Assembly (NCBI GenBank): GCA_013813615.1
Contig: JACCRJ010000034.1
Coordinates: forward strand, 1-6,633
DNA: 6,633 bases
DNA from: Lautropia sp.
GTDB lineage: Bacteria; Pseudomonadota; Gammaproteobacteria; Burkholderiales; Burkholderiaceae_E
Direction of reading: 5' to 3'
How positions within the stretch are numbered: position 1 is the first letter of the stretch; the number at the start of each line of letters is the position of its first letter. A program made the position numbers and the translations under genes. Below the pieces are notes generated by a model. That model had not been told where the DNA came from. It saw nothing but the letters and a program-made list of their open reading frames with translations, and did not search any database. This document shows positions 1-6,604 of the stretch, one piece after another.

Positions 1-16
1 GTGGCGCCACCGGTGG
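1..16. repeat. Two overlapping 10-bp palindromes
   Basis: GTGGCGCCAC (1-10) and CCACCGGTGG (7-16) are each perfect palindromes and share four bases. No T-run follows, so this is not a standard intrinsic terminator. It could be an operator-like site or a chance product of high GC, and the feature may extend beyond the left edge. Confidence 0.3.
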
Positions 17-78
17 GAGGTTCAGCGGCGCCTTCGGCAGACGAGCACACCCACGCCTTGCAGTTGCTCGGCGAATGA
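1..78 (+). CDS. Possible C-terminal tail of an upstream gene (partial)
   Basis: Frame 1 is open from the window edge and ends in TGA at 76-78, giving 25 residues that finish EHTHALQLLGE. The ending loosely resembles the GEHT-x-E-V-L-x-E-L-G tail typical of CaiB/BaiF family CoA-transferases, but 25 residues are too few to assign a family. Another plus-strand frame is also open here and runs into the cyclase gene, so openness alone is weak evidence in such GC-rich DNA. The stretch may equally be non-coding. Sequence to the left of the window would settle it. Confidence 0.25.
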   Translation: MAPPVGGSAAPSADEHTHALQLLGE

Positions 79-125
79 CGGTGTCCGCAGCCAGGCACCG
101 CCCGCTGCACACCCGCAGCCGTTCC

Positions 126-141
126 GACCCGCGCACGGGTC
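126..141 (+). repeat. Short inverted repeat in the leader of the cyclase gene
   Basis: GACCCG (126-131) and CGGGTC (136-141) are perfect complements around the four-base loop CGCA. The arm ends five bases before the ribosome binding site of the cyclase gene. It could form a small hairpin in the leader, or mark the end of an upstream transcript, though no T-run follows. I found no convincing -35/-10 pair elsewhere in 79-157. Confidence 0.3.
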
Positions 142-145
142 CATC

Positions 146-151
146 GAGGAG
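146..151 (+). promoter_or_regulatory. Ribosome binding site of the cyclase-family gene
   Basis: GAGGAG lies six bases before the ATG at 158. It fixes the start, since the reading frame is open further upstream to the window edge and would otherwise be ambiguous. The signal peptide that begins at this ATG supports the same choice. Confidence 0.75.
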
Positions 152-157
152 AGCAGA

Positions 158-1243
158 ATGAATCACCCGCTCGTGCTTGCCGTCGTTGCCCTGGGGCTTT
201 CAGCCGGCGCCGCCGCAGCTGTGGAGCCGGCGGACCTTCTGGCGCTGGCGAAGACGGCACCGCAGCCTCCCTGGCCCGCCGGCGACGAGCGAGGTATGGC
301 CAATACGCTTGGCGCCGCCACATCCCAGCGCTGCGCCTGGCACATGGCGCAACCTCAGGCGAAGTGGTTCGAAGTCTCGCAGGTGCGCAGCAACACCATG
401 CCCAAGACGCCGTTCGGCGGCGCCGGCGGCCTGAAACCGAAGCCGACGGCGGCAGTACCGTTCTCCCGGCACGTGTTCAACAGCGAAGTGTTCGAGGCTG
501 ACGCGGAACCGGGACAGCAGGGCACGCAGATCGACGCGCTCGGTCACTTCGGCGCGACACCGGATATCTGGGATCCGAAGAATCCGCTTGCGGCCGACCA
601 GGCCGCGTACTACGGCGGCTTTACGCAGAAGGACGTCAAGCCCGCTGCCGATTCCCCGCTGCTGAAGCTGGGCCTGGAGAAGATCCCGCCGCTGGTAACG
701 ACCGCCGTGGTGCTCGATGCCCGGCGCCACGTCGGCAAGGGTGCGCCGATGACCGACGGCCAGCTGGTGACGCAGGCGGACATCGAGGCGATGCTGGCCG
801 CGCAGGGACTGGCGGCGCGCGGCATCCTTCCCGGCGACATGGTGTGGGTCTACACCGGCTGGAGCGAGCATTGGCGTGATCCCGCCGGAGACACGCAGTA
901 CTACACCATGGCGCCCGGCCTGTCGGTGGACGCAGCCATGTACCTCGGTTCACGCCGGGTTGTCGCGGTCGGTCTCGACACGCCTTTCATCGACCCGGTA
1001 GCCAACGGTATGCTGCAAGGCAAAGCGCCGCCGGCGCCGGGTACGCCGCCCGGCCTGCCGTTTGCGATCCACCACCAGCTACTGACCCAGTTCGGCACCC
1101 ACCACCTGGAGAACCTGAAGCTCGCGGACCTGGTGAAGGACCGCGTCTGGACATCCTGCGCGATGGTGTTGCCGACGCTGGACAAAGGCAGCGCCGGCGC
1201 TGCGGTGCGGCCAGTCGCAGTGGGCGTACCGGCTCAACAGTAG
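158..1243 (+). CDS. Exported cyclase-family metal-dependent hydrolase
   Basis: This 361-residue protein belongs to the cyclase family (PF04199), which includes kynurenine formamidase and isatin hydrolase and typically opens amide or lactam bonds with a bound divalent metal. Residues 1-21 form a signal peptide (hydrophobic core VLAVVALGLSAGAAAA, likely cleavage before VEPAD), so the enzyme probably acts in the periplasm. The family signature appears as GTQIDALGH at 122-130. The classical form is HxGTHxDxPxH, so two His positions are Gln here (120 and 124) while Asp126 and His130 remain. I recall GTQ-D forms from a longer branch of the family, so this is probably a subfamily feature and not damage. 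A second conserved block, HHQLLTQFGTHHLENL (305-320), carries the family's C-terminal Glu (318). The substrate cannot be read from the sequence. It converges with the NHEJ block and shows no functional link to it. Confidence 0.92.
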   Translation: MNHPLVLAVVALGLSAGAAAAVEPADLLALAKTAPQPPWPAGDERGMANTLGAATSQRCAWHMAQPQAKWFEVSQVRSNTMPKTPFGGAGGLKPKPTAAVPFSRHVFNSEVFEADAEPGQQGTQIDALGHFGATPDIWDPKNPLAADQAAYYGGFTQKDVKPAADSPLLKLGLEKIPPLVTTAVVLDARRHVGKGAPMTDGQLVTQADIEAMLAAQGLAARGILPGDMVWVYTGWSEHWRDPAGDTQYYTMAPGLSVDAAMYLGSRRVVAVGLDTPFIDPVANGMLQGKAPPAPGTPPGLPFAIHHQLLTQFGTHHLENLKLADLVKDRVWTSCAMVLPTLDKGSAGAAVRPVAVGVPAQQ

Positions 1244-1263
1244 CCCCGCGCCGTAAGTGGATC

Positions 1264-1277
1264 AGCGCTCGAGCGCT
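1264..1277. repeat. Perfect 14-bp palindrome between convergent genes
   Basis: AGCGCTCGAGCGCT reads the same on both strands. It fills the end of the 34-base gap between the cyclase stop (1241-1243) and the stop of the MerR/TPR gene (1278-1280), touching the latter. As RNA it could fold into a five-pair stem with a TCGA loop on either transcript. Its place suggests a bidirectional transcript end, but neither side has a T-run, so it would not be a classical intrinsic terminator. Confidence 0.4.
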
Positions 1278-2117
1278 TCAGCCCTGGAGCCGGCGGTAGG
1301 CGCTGAAATGCCGCACCGCCTTCTGCGCGTTGCCGATCTGCTCGTAGAGCCTCGCCGCATTGAAGTGCGCATCGGCAAGGTCCGGTGAAAGCCGCAAGCA
1401 CGCCTCGTAGCTGGCGATCGCTTCGCGCGTGCGGCCCTGGTCCTCCAGCGCGATCGCCCGGTTGAAATGCAGCAAGGGCTCGTCGGGGCAGTGCTCCAGC
1501 GCCCGGTCGTAGAGTGCAACTGCCTCCTGGCAGCGCCTGGCTTCGCACATCATCGCGCCGAGGTTGAGCCAGGCGTCGGCATGAGACGGCGAGAGATCGA
1601 GCGCGCGGCGGTAGGCGGCTTCAGCTTCCGGATGCGCCTTCTTCTCTTCAAGTTCTTCCGCCCGGACGAACCATTCATCGGCGTCGGCAGGCGAGGGTTC
1701 AAGGGAGGCAGGCGCGTGCTGCAGGAAGGCGACGGCGCCGCGCACCGGCGCGATTTCGAAGTCCATCAGCAACTGCCCCGATTCCGCCGCCCATTGGCTG
1801 CTGCCGTTGCGAACGGCGATGTCGCTGCCGACAGCGGTGATCCTCAAACCGGTCAGCGGCAACTCCTGAGGCAGCGCGGCCTTGAGCCGCTTCAGCGAAC
1901 GCAGGATCTTGCGCGGCGGGATGCTCGCTGCCTGAAGGCCCTGGGCGGTGCGGAGCAGGACCACATCCTGGAAGGTGAAGCGGTACTCATTGCGAGGGCC
2001 TCGGGAAGGCTTCACGAAGCCTGCGGCGATGAACCCGGTGAGAACCGCGCGCGACAATCCCAGCATCTCGCGGATGCTGCGCAGGGTGTAGGTTGCTTCG
2101 AGAGACTGCTTCGTCAC
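1278..2117 (-). CDS. MerR-type helix-turn-helix protein with four C-terminal TPRs
   Basis: The protein has 279 residues in three parts. Residues about 9-80 look like a MerR-type winged helix-turn-helix (YTLRSIREMLGLSRAVLTGFIAAGFV, then a wing with RNEYRF, and FQDVVLLRTAQGL). Residues about 85-122 form a short linker domain (LTGLRITAVGSDIAVRNG, then GQLLMDFEI). Residues 144-279 are four consecutive TPRs of exactly 34 residues each (144-177, 178-211, 212-245, 246-279), running to the last residue. TPRs bind protein partners and the head probably binds DNA; no effector-binding domain or Cys metal site of classical MerR regulators is visible. Translation starts at GTG 2117-2115, overlapping the ku TGA in GTGA, so it is probably coupled to ku. 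I infer a role as regulator of, or partner in, end joining; this is not shown by the sequence. No established gene name is known to me. Confidence 0.92.
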   Translation of the reverse strand: MTKQSLEATYTLRSIREMLGLSRAVLTGFIAAGFVKPSRGPRNEYRFTFQDVVLLRTAQGLQAASIPPRKILRSLKRLKAALPQELPLTGLRITAVGSDIAVRNGSSQWAAESGQLLMDFEIAPVRGAVAFLQHAPASLEPSPADADEWFVRAEELEEKKAHPEAEAAYRRALDLSPSHADAWLNLGAMMCEARRCQEAVALYDRALEHCPDEPLLHFNRAIALEDQGRTREAIASYEACLRLSPDLADAHFNAARLYEQIGNAQKAVRHFSAYRRLQG

Positions 2118-3073
2118 TTCCTCGCCCGTACACGTGCCGGGGCGGCCGTCTCCTTCACAGTCTGCGCGCGACGCACGCCTTTGCGTTCACGGGATCCGGG
2201 CGCGGCCGCCGTCTCGGCCGCCGCCTGCTCGGAAGGCTTGGACGCAGGCTCCTCGGCTGAGGCGCGCCCCTTGGCTGTGGCCGGCTTCGCCTTTTTGTCT
2301 CGCTGAGCAAGGCTTGCCCGCAGCGCATCCATCAGGTCGATGACCTGGCCGCCGGTGGCGGGTTCGGCCTCCTGCGGGGCGACGATCTGCTTGCCGGCGA
2401 TCTTCTCGTCGATGGCTGCCAGGACGCGCTTCTTCTCCTCGTCCTCGAACTGGGTCGGGTCGTAGGTATCCTGGGAGATCTGGTCGATGAACTGCAGCGC
2501 AAGGTTCAGCTCATTTGACGACACGGAGATCTTCTCGATGTCGAGGTCCTTGAGCGAGCGCACCTCATCCGCATAGAGCAACTGCTGCAGCACCAGGCCG
2601 TCCTCCGCCGGGCGTACCTGCACCACGTACTGCTTGCCTTTCCATGCCCACTTGGCGAGGGCGCAGCGCCCGCTCTTGCGCATCGCTTCCATCAGCAGCG
2701 TGTAGGGCTTGCCGCCGCGCTTGTCCGGCGCGAGGAAGTAGGCCTTGTCGTAGTAGATCGGATCCACCGCCTTCCCCGGAATGAAGGCGACGATGTCGAT
2801 CGTCTGCGTGGCGCTTTCCTGCAGCGCCTTCAGCTCATCAGGCGAGAACAGCACGAACCGGTCCTTCTCGAACTCGTAGCCTTTGACCATGTCGGCCCGT
2901 TCGACGACGTTGTGGTCCTTTTCCGACACGTACTGCTGCTTGAGCCGCGATCCATCCTTGGACAACAGGTTGAAGCGGATGTTCGCGGCGCTCTCGGTGG
3001 CGGAGTAGAGCTTGACCGGAATCGAGACCAGACCGAAGCTCAACGAGAGAGAAGCGATGGAACGTGCAGCCAT
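2114..3073 (-). CDS. ku: Ku, DNA end-binding protein of bacterial NHEJ
   Basis: The product is a 319-residue bacterial Ku. It forms a homodimeric ring that threads onto double-strand break ends, protects them and recruits LigD. The N-terminus MAARSIASLSLSFGLVSIPVKLYSAT is the hallmark opening of the family, and the Ku core barrel spans about residues 1-235. The conserved short C-terminal segment known to contact LigD is visible at 243-256 (QVIDLMDALRASLA). It is followed by an extended Ala/Lys/Arg-rich tail (257-319, ending in RVRARK), the type that in other bacterial Ku proteins binds DNA. The ATG at 3073 is chosen over an in-frame TTG at 3118 because family homology begins here and AGGGGA lies five bases upstream. 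It follows ligD on the same strand with a 95-base gap and overlaps the next gene by four bases. Confidence 0.97.
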   Translation of the reverse strand: MAARSIASLSLSFGLVSIPVKLYSATESAANIRFNLLSKDGSRLKQQYVSEKDHNVVERADMVKGYEFEKDRFVLFSPDELKALQESATQTIDIVAFIPGKAVDPIYYDKAYFLAPDKRGGKPYTLLMEAMRKSGRCALAKWAWKGKQYVVQVRPAEDGLVLQQLLYADEVRSLKDLDIEKISVSSNELNLALQFIDQISQDTYDPTQFEDEEKKRVLAAIDEKIAGKQIVAPQEAEPATGGQVIDLMDALRASLAQRDKKAKPATAKGRASAEEPASKPSEQAAAETAAAPGSRERKGVRRAQTVKETAAPARVRARK

Positions 3074-3078
3074 GGAAG

Positions 3079-3084
3079 TCCCCT
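3079..3084 (-). promoter_or_regulatory. Ribosome binding site of ku
   Basis: On the minus strand AGGGGA precedes the ATG at 3073 by five bases. It decides the start in favour of this ATG over the TTG 45 bases upstream. Confidence 0.7.
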
Positions 3085-3094
3085 GCGAATGTGT

Positions 3095-3128
3095 CCAACG
3101 GCTCTTTGGAGAGCTCAAGAGAGCTTGG
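3095..3128 (-). repeat. Imperfect inverted repeat in the ligD-ku gap
   Basis: CCAA (3095-3098) and GCTCT (3101-3105) pair with AGAGC (3120-3124) and TTGG (3125-3128), leaving a two-base bulge and a 14-base loop that itself contains the palindrome GAGCTC (3111-3116). It lies 11 bases upstream of the ku ribosome binding site. A leader hairpin, an operator or a weak terminator after ligD are all possible. I see no convincing promoter hexamers in the 95-base gap, so ku may be read from the upstream genes or from a promoter inside ligD. Confidence 0.35.
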
Positions 3129-3129
3129 C

Positions 3130-3145
3130 AAGATCGGGAAGATCG
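3130..3145. repeat. Tandem AAGATCG repeat, 9-bp spacing
   Basis: AAGATCG occurs at 3130-3136 and again at 3139-3145, separated by GG, in the non-coding gap between ligD and ku. Direct repeats about one helical turn apart can be binding sites, but two short copies may also be chance. Confidence 0.3.
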
Positions 3146-3168
3146 TGAATACCTACTCTACACCAGGT

Positions 3169-5901
3169 CTACGCGCTGCGGGCCCGGCCGGCGCGGCTTG
3201 ACCGGCCGGAGCGGCTGCTCCGCAACGCCTCCGCCGGCTCGTAGCCCAGGATGGCCATCGGCTCGTCCAGCGTCTGGCTGCACGTCCAGTACTCTGCCCA
3301 GGGGTCCTCGCTCTGGAAGCTGAGGTATTCGCGGGCGGTTCGCACCGTCCACTGCGCGCCGCTTTTCAACGACATCAGCTGCTCCCAGCCAACCGGCATC
3401 GACACCCCCGTGCCGGGGCGCGCCCGTGCCGAAAAGGCGGCTGCCGTGGTCTGGCCGTGGCCGTTGCGGATATAGTCGACGAAGATCCGCCCGACCCGGT
3501 TGCCTCCGCCGCTCTTGGCGACGAAGCGCGAGGGGATGGTGCGGGAAAGGTGCTGCACGACGGCCTGCGAATAGCCCTTGACGATGGTGTAGTCGAGCTC
3601 CGGCGCGAGCGGCACGACCACATGCAGGCCTTTGCCGCCGCTCGTCTTCAGCCAGCTCTGCAGTTTCAGCTCCGCCAGAAGGCCACGCATCAGCAGCGCC
3701 GCCTCCTGCAGATGGTTCCAGCCGACGCCTTCACCCGGGTCGAGGTCGAAAATCATCCGGTCGGGCTGGTCGATGCTCCGGGCGACCGAGTTCCAGGTGT
3801 GAAACTCGATTGCATTCATCTGGGCGGCGCCCAGCAGCGCCTCCGCATGGTCGACCGTCAGCAACGCGGCATGCCCCGGCCACAGAGCCGGGTCGAGCTG
3901 CGTCATGCCCGGCATGCGGGTTTCCGGATGCTTCTGGAAGAACAGTTCACCGGTGATGCCGTCGGGTGCCCGCACCAGCGACACCGGCCGGCCCTGCAGG
4001 TGGGGCAGTATCCAGCCGGCAACGCTTTCGTAGTAGCGCACCAGTTCCACCTTCTTCAGGCCGGTTGTGGGATCGACGATCCGGTCGGGATTGCTGATCT
4101 TCACGCTGATGCTGGCGGACTTGAGTCCGTTTGGCGCGGCGGCACTGCCCGGGCCACCAGCGGGGCCGAATGCTTCTTCGCGGGTAATGAGGCGCGCGGG
4201 CTTGTCAGCGCGCAGGCCCCGGAAGGAGGGATGCCGAACGTGGCCGTCGGCGGTCCACTCGGAGAACTCGACCTCGGCGACCAGCACAGGCTTGACCCAG
4301 CGCTCGGAGCCGGCCGTGCGCTTGGACCAGCGGCCCGGCTTGACGGTGCCCGGATCGAGCGTCGGTTCCTTCACTTCGATCTCGACCAATTGCTCGTGCA
4401 TGCCGCGGCCCGTCCTGGCATCCCAGCCGGTGCCGACGTTGCCGGCGTAACGCAGCTTGCCGTTCTCGTGGTAGCCGAGCAGAAGACCGCCGACTTCGCC
4501 GCGGGTGCCGCTCCGGTCGGTGAAACCGCAGACGACGAATTCCTGGCGGAACGAGCACTTGAGCTTGAGCCAGGTTTCTGTCCGGGCGCAGACGTACGGG
4601 GAGTCGGCGCGCTTGACGATGATGCCTTCCATCTTCATCTTGCACGCCGCCTCCAGCATCTGGGCGGGTGGCGCCTCGAAATCCTGGCTGTAGCGGATGC
4701 GCTCGTTGGACGGGTCCGCGAAAAGCCGCTTCAGCAAGAGGCGGCGTGATCGAAGCGGCACTTCGCGCAGGTCGTTGCCCGCGAAGAAGGGCGCGTCGAA
4801 GACGAAGTAGACGATGTCCTCGCTTTTCGAATTGTCGAGCGCGTTCTGCAGACGGTTGAAGTCGGGTACGCCGCTCTCGTTCATCACGACGATCTCGCCG
4901 TCGAGCCAGCTTTCGTCGGCGCCCAGTTCCTCGACCGCCGCGGCCAGCGTCTTCATCTTGCTGGTCCAGTCGTGCCCGCCCCGAGTGAACAGTCGCGCCC
5001 GGCCGCTGGCGATCCGCGCCAGGATGCGGTAGCCGTCGAACTTGGGCTCCACGATCCAGCCGCTGCCGGGCGGGGCTGTTGATGAGAGGGTAGCGAGCTG
5101 CGGCGCGAGCTTGGCCGGCAGCTTTGCCGCGACTGCCCGCGAAAGGTCCGCCTCGGCAGGTGCAGGGGCGACCGCGGCCGCTTCGGCCCTGGTGGCGGCT
5201 GGCGGCGTCCGCGGTTCCCGTTCTTCGATCGGGCCGAGCGGCTGGATGACGACGCTGTCCGGCAGGGCGGCGATAACGTCGAAGTCGGACAGCGGCCGCG
5301 CCCATTCGTCGCGCTTCTTGAACAGGATCCACTGGTCCTGCTTGGCGGCGGGCTTGGAGATGCGGACCAGCTCCCAGATGCCCGCAAGCTTTTCGCCGTG
5401 CAGCCGGAACACCAGCTTGCCCTTCTGCATCCCCTCCTGCGGATCGTCAACCGGCTCCCACCCGCCGCGATCCCAGACGATGACGGTGCCGGCGCCGTAC
5501 TGGCCCTTGGGGATCGTACCTTCGAAGCTGCTGTAGGAGATGGGATGGTCTTCCACATGCACCGCCATCCGCTTGTCCACCGGGTCGTAGCTGGGGCCGC
5601 GCGGCACCGCCCAGCTGAGCATGACGCCGTCCAGCTCGAGCCGGAAGTCGTAGTGCAGGCGGCTCGCCCAGTGCTTCTGCACCACGAAGCTGAGCGCCTG
5701 CTTTGCGGTGGCTCGGCGTTTGCCCGGGCCGGCTGCCGGAGGCTGTGGCGGGTCGGCGTCGGGCTCGGGCGTCAGGCGGAAGTTGCGCTTCTGTTTGTAG
5801 CTCGCGAGCGGGGCGTCGGGCGGCGGGGCAGGCGTTGGGAGGGACTTTGGCATGCCGCCCGAAAGCACGGGCTGTGCCCGCAGGCGCCGCGGCGGGGCCA
5901 T
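3169..5901 (-). CDS. ligD: LigD, multifunctional NHEJ DNA ligase (PE-LIG-POL)
   Basis: This 910-residue enzyme processes and seals breaks held by Ku. The order is phosphoesterase, ATP-dependent ligase, primase-like polymerase, as in Pseudomonas LigD. The phosphoesterase (about 35-215) has His77, His83, Asp85, Arg87 and His119, matching the metal-binding set I recall for P. aeruginosa LigD. The ligase (about 255-570) has nucleophile Lys287 in EPKFDGYR, DGEIVV (334-339), MEGIIVKR (424-431), WLKLKC (444-449) and an OB-fold ending in VRHPSFRGLRADK. The polymerase (about 595-875) has His701, metal ligands Asp719, Asp721 (FDLDPGEG) and Asp809, and SGGKGLH at 754-760. Ala/Pro-rich linkers join the domains, and the tail (893-910) is Ser/Arg-rich. 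The ATG at 5901 lies four bases after the yceI-like stop but lacks a good ribosome binding site. An in-frame ATG at 5853 is nearly as plausible, since homology begins at about residue 33. Confidence 0.97.
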   Translation of the reverse strand: MAPPRRLRAQPVLSGGMPKSLPTPAPPPDAPLASYKQKRNFRLTPEPDADPPQPPAAGPGKRRATAKQALSFVVQKHWASRLHYDFRLELDGVMLSWAVPRGPSYDPVDKRMAVHVEDHPISYSSFEGTIPKGQYGAGTVIVWDRGGWEPVDDPQEGMQKGKLVFRLHGEKLAGIWELVRISKPAAKQDQWILFKKRDEWARPLSDFDVIAALPDSVVIQPLGPIEEREPRTPPAATRAEAAAVAPAPAEADLSRAVAAKLPAKLAPQLATLSSTAPPGSGWIVEPKFDGYRILARIASGRARLFTRGGHDWTSKMKTLAAAVEELGADESWLDGEIVVMNESGVPDFNRLQNALDNSKSEDIVYFVFDAPFFAGNDLREVPLRSRRLLLKRLFADPSNERIRYSQDFEAPPAQMLEAACKMKMEGIIVKRADSPYVCARTETWLKLKCSFRQEFVVCGFTDRSGTRGEVGGLLLGYHENGKLRYAGNVGTGWDARTGRGMHEQLVEIEVKEPTLDPGTVKPGRWSKRTAGSERWVKPVLVAEVEFSEWTADGHVRHPSFRGLRADKPARLITREEAFGPAGGPGSAAAPNGLKSASISVKISNPDRIVDPTTGLKKVELVRYYESVAGWILPHLQGRPVSLVRAPDGITGELFFQKHPETRMPGMTQLDPALWPGHAALLTVDHAEALLGAAQMNAIEFHTWNSVARSIDQPDRMIFDLDPGEGVGWNHLQEAALLMRGLLAELKLQSWLKTSGGKGLHVVVPLAPELDYTIVKGYSQAVVQHLSRTIPSRFVAKSGGGNRVGRIFVDYIRNGHGQTTAAAFSARARPGTGVSMPVGWEQLMSLKSGAQWTVRTAREYLSFQSEDPWAEYWTCSQTLDEPMAILGYEPAEALRSSRSGRSSRAGRARSA

Positions 5902-5905
5902 CGGA

Positions 5906-6604
5906 TCAGCGCCGGGCTGCCTCGAACTCGATGATCACCGATACGTCGTCGCCGACCCAGTTGTTGTCAAGGCCATAGGTCATGCCGTAGGCGCTGCGCT
6001 TGAAGCCGCCCCGGGCGGACACGCCCATCACGTAGGGCTTGCGAAAGGTGCCGAGCTCGTATTGCGAAAGCTTGTTCATGGTCGCCTGCAACGTCAACGG
6101 CAACGACTTGCCGAGCAGTTCCAGGTTGCCGTTGATCTCGAAAGTCTTGTCGCCGCTTCGCTGGGCGCTGGCGGCGGTGAACGTCATCTTGGGGAACTCG
6201 CCGCTGTTGAGGAAATCCGGGCCCTTGAGGTGCTCGTCGCGCTTGCGGTGGTTGGTGAAGACGCTGGCGGTGTCCGCCTCGATGCGGACGTTCGACAGGG
6301 CGCCTGCCTTCTCGTCGTAGCTGTAGCTGCCTGACGCCGCGCGGAACATGCCGAGTACCTGGGCATAGCCGATGTGGCTGACAAGGAAGCCGATCGACAG
6401 GTGTTCCGGATCGATTTCGAAACGTGCCGGCTGCGCCGCCGCCGGCCCCACGGCGAGGCAGGCGAGGGCGACCGCAAGGCCCGGTACCACCGGACGCAGG
6501 CGTGACCGTCCGTTCAGGCGGGGCTGGACCGGCAGGACCCGGCGCAGGAAATCACCGGCTTTCTGACGAAGACCGACGGCGCCGGCATATGACGTGTTGT
6601 TCAT
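5906..6604 (-). CDS. YceI family periplasmic lipocalin-like protein
   Basis: This 232-residue protein belongs to the YceI family (PF04264), whose lipocalin-like barrel binds polyisoprenoid or similar lipids in the periplasm. The family domain spans about residues 60-230: RFEIDPEHLSIGFLVSHIGYAQVLGMF at the start, then DTASVFTNHRKRDEHLKGPDFLNSGEFPKMTF in the middle, and GFKRSAYGMTYG near the end. A hydrophobic signal segment (VVPGLAVALACLAVGPAAA, 39-57) with likely cleavage before QPARF indicates export. It is preceded by an unusually long basic N-terminal region of some 38 residues. I chose the ATG at 6604, with GGAA close upstream. An in-frame TTG at 6625 has GGAG directly abutting it, too close to serve it well. 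ligD begins 4 or 52 bases after the stop, so the two are probably co-transcribed. Any link to DNA repair is unproven; shared transcription may be incidental. The promoter must lie beyond the right edge. Confidence 0.94.
   Translation of the reverse strand: MNNTSYAGAVGLRQKAGDFLRRVLPVQPRLNGRSRLRPVVPGLAVALACLAVGPAAAQPARFEIDPEHLSIGFLVSHIGYAQVLGMFRAASGSYSYDEKAGALSNVRIEADTASVFTNHRKRDEHLKGPDFLNSGEFPKMTFTAASAQRSGDKTFEINGNLELLGKSLPLTLQATMNKLSQYELGTFRKPYVMGVSARGGFKRSAYGMTYGLDNNWVGDDVSVIIEFEAARR

Noticed and set aside
1467..2306. A 279-codon plus-strand frame opposite the MerR/TPR gene and the end of ku
   Set aside because: It has no recognisable domain, while the minus strand shows perfect 34-residue TPR periodicity and a MerR-like head.
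3074..3118. A TTG start that would extend Ku by 15 residues
   Set aside because: The extra residues do not resemble the Ku N-terminus, and the ATG at 3073 has a well-placed ribosome binding site and begins the conserved family opening.
3140..3168. A promoter for ku with a TATTCA-like -10 box
   Set aside because: No acceptable -35 hexamer lies at 16-18 bases upstream of it; the match is too weak to call.
3457..4749. A 430-codon plus-strand open frame antisense to ligD
   Set aside because: It lies wholly opposite a clearly conserved ligD coding region, its residues show no recognisable family, and long antisense frames are expected at this GC content.
4205..5332. A 375-codon minus-strand frame inside ligD in another phase
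   Set aside because: It is Arg-rich low-complexity translation of the ligD region in the wrong frame; all ligase motifs are in the 3169-5901 frame.
6535..6547. Twin arginine in the YceI-like N-terminus as a Tat export signal
   Set aside because: The context (FLRRVLPV) lacks the usual residues around the pair and is about 17 residues away from the hydrophobic segment.
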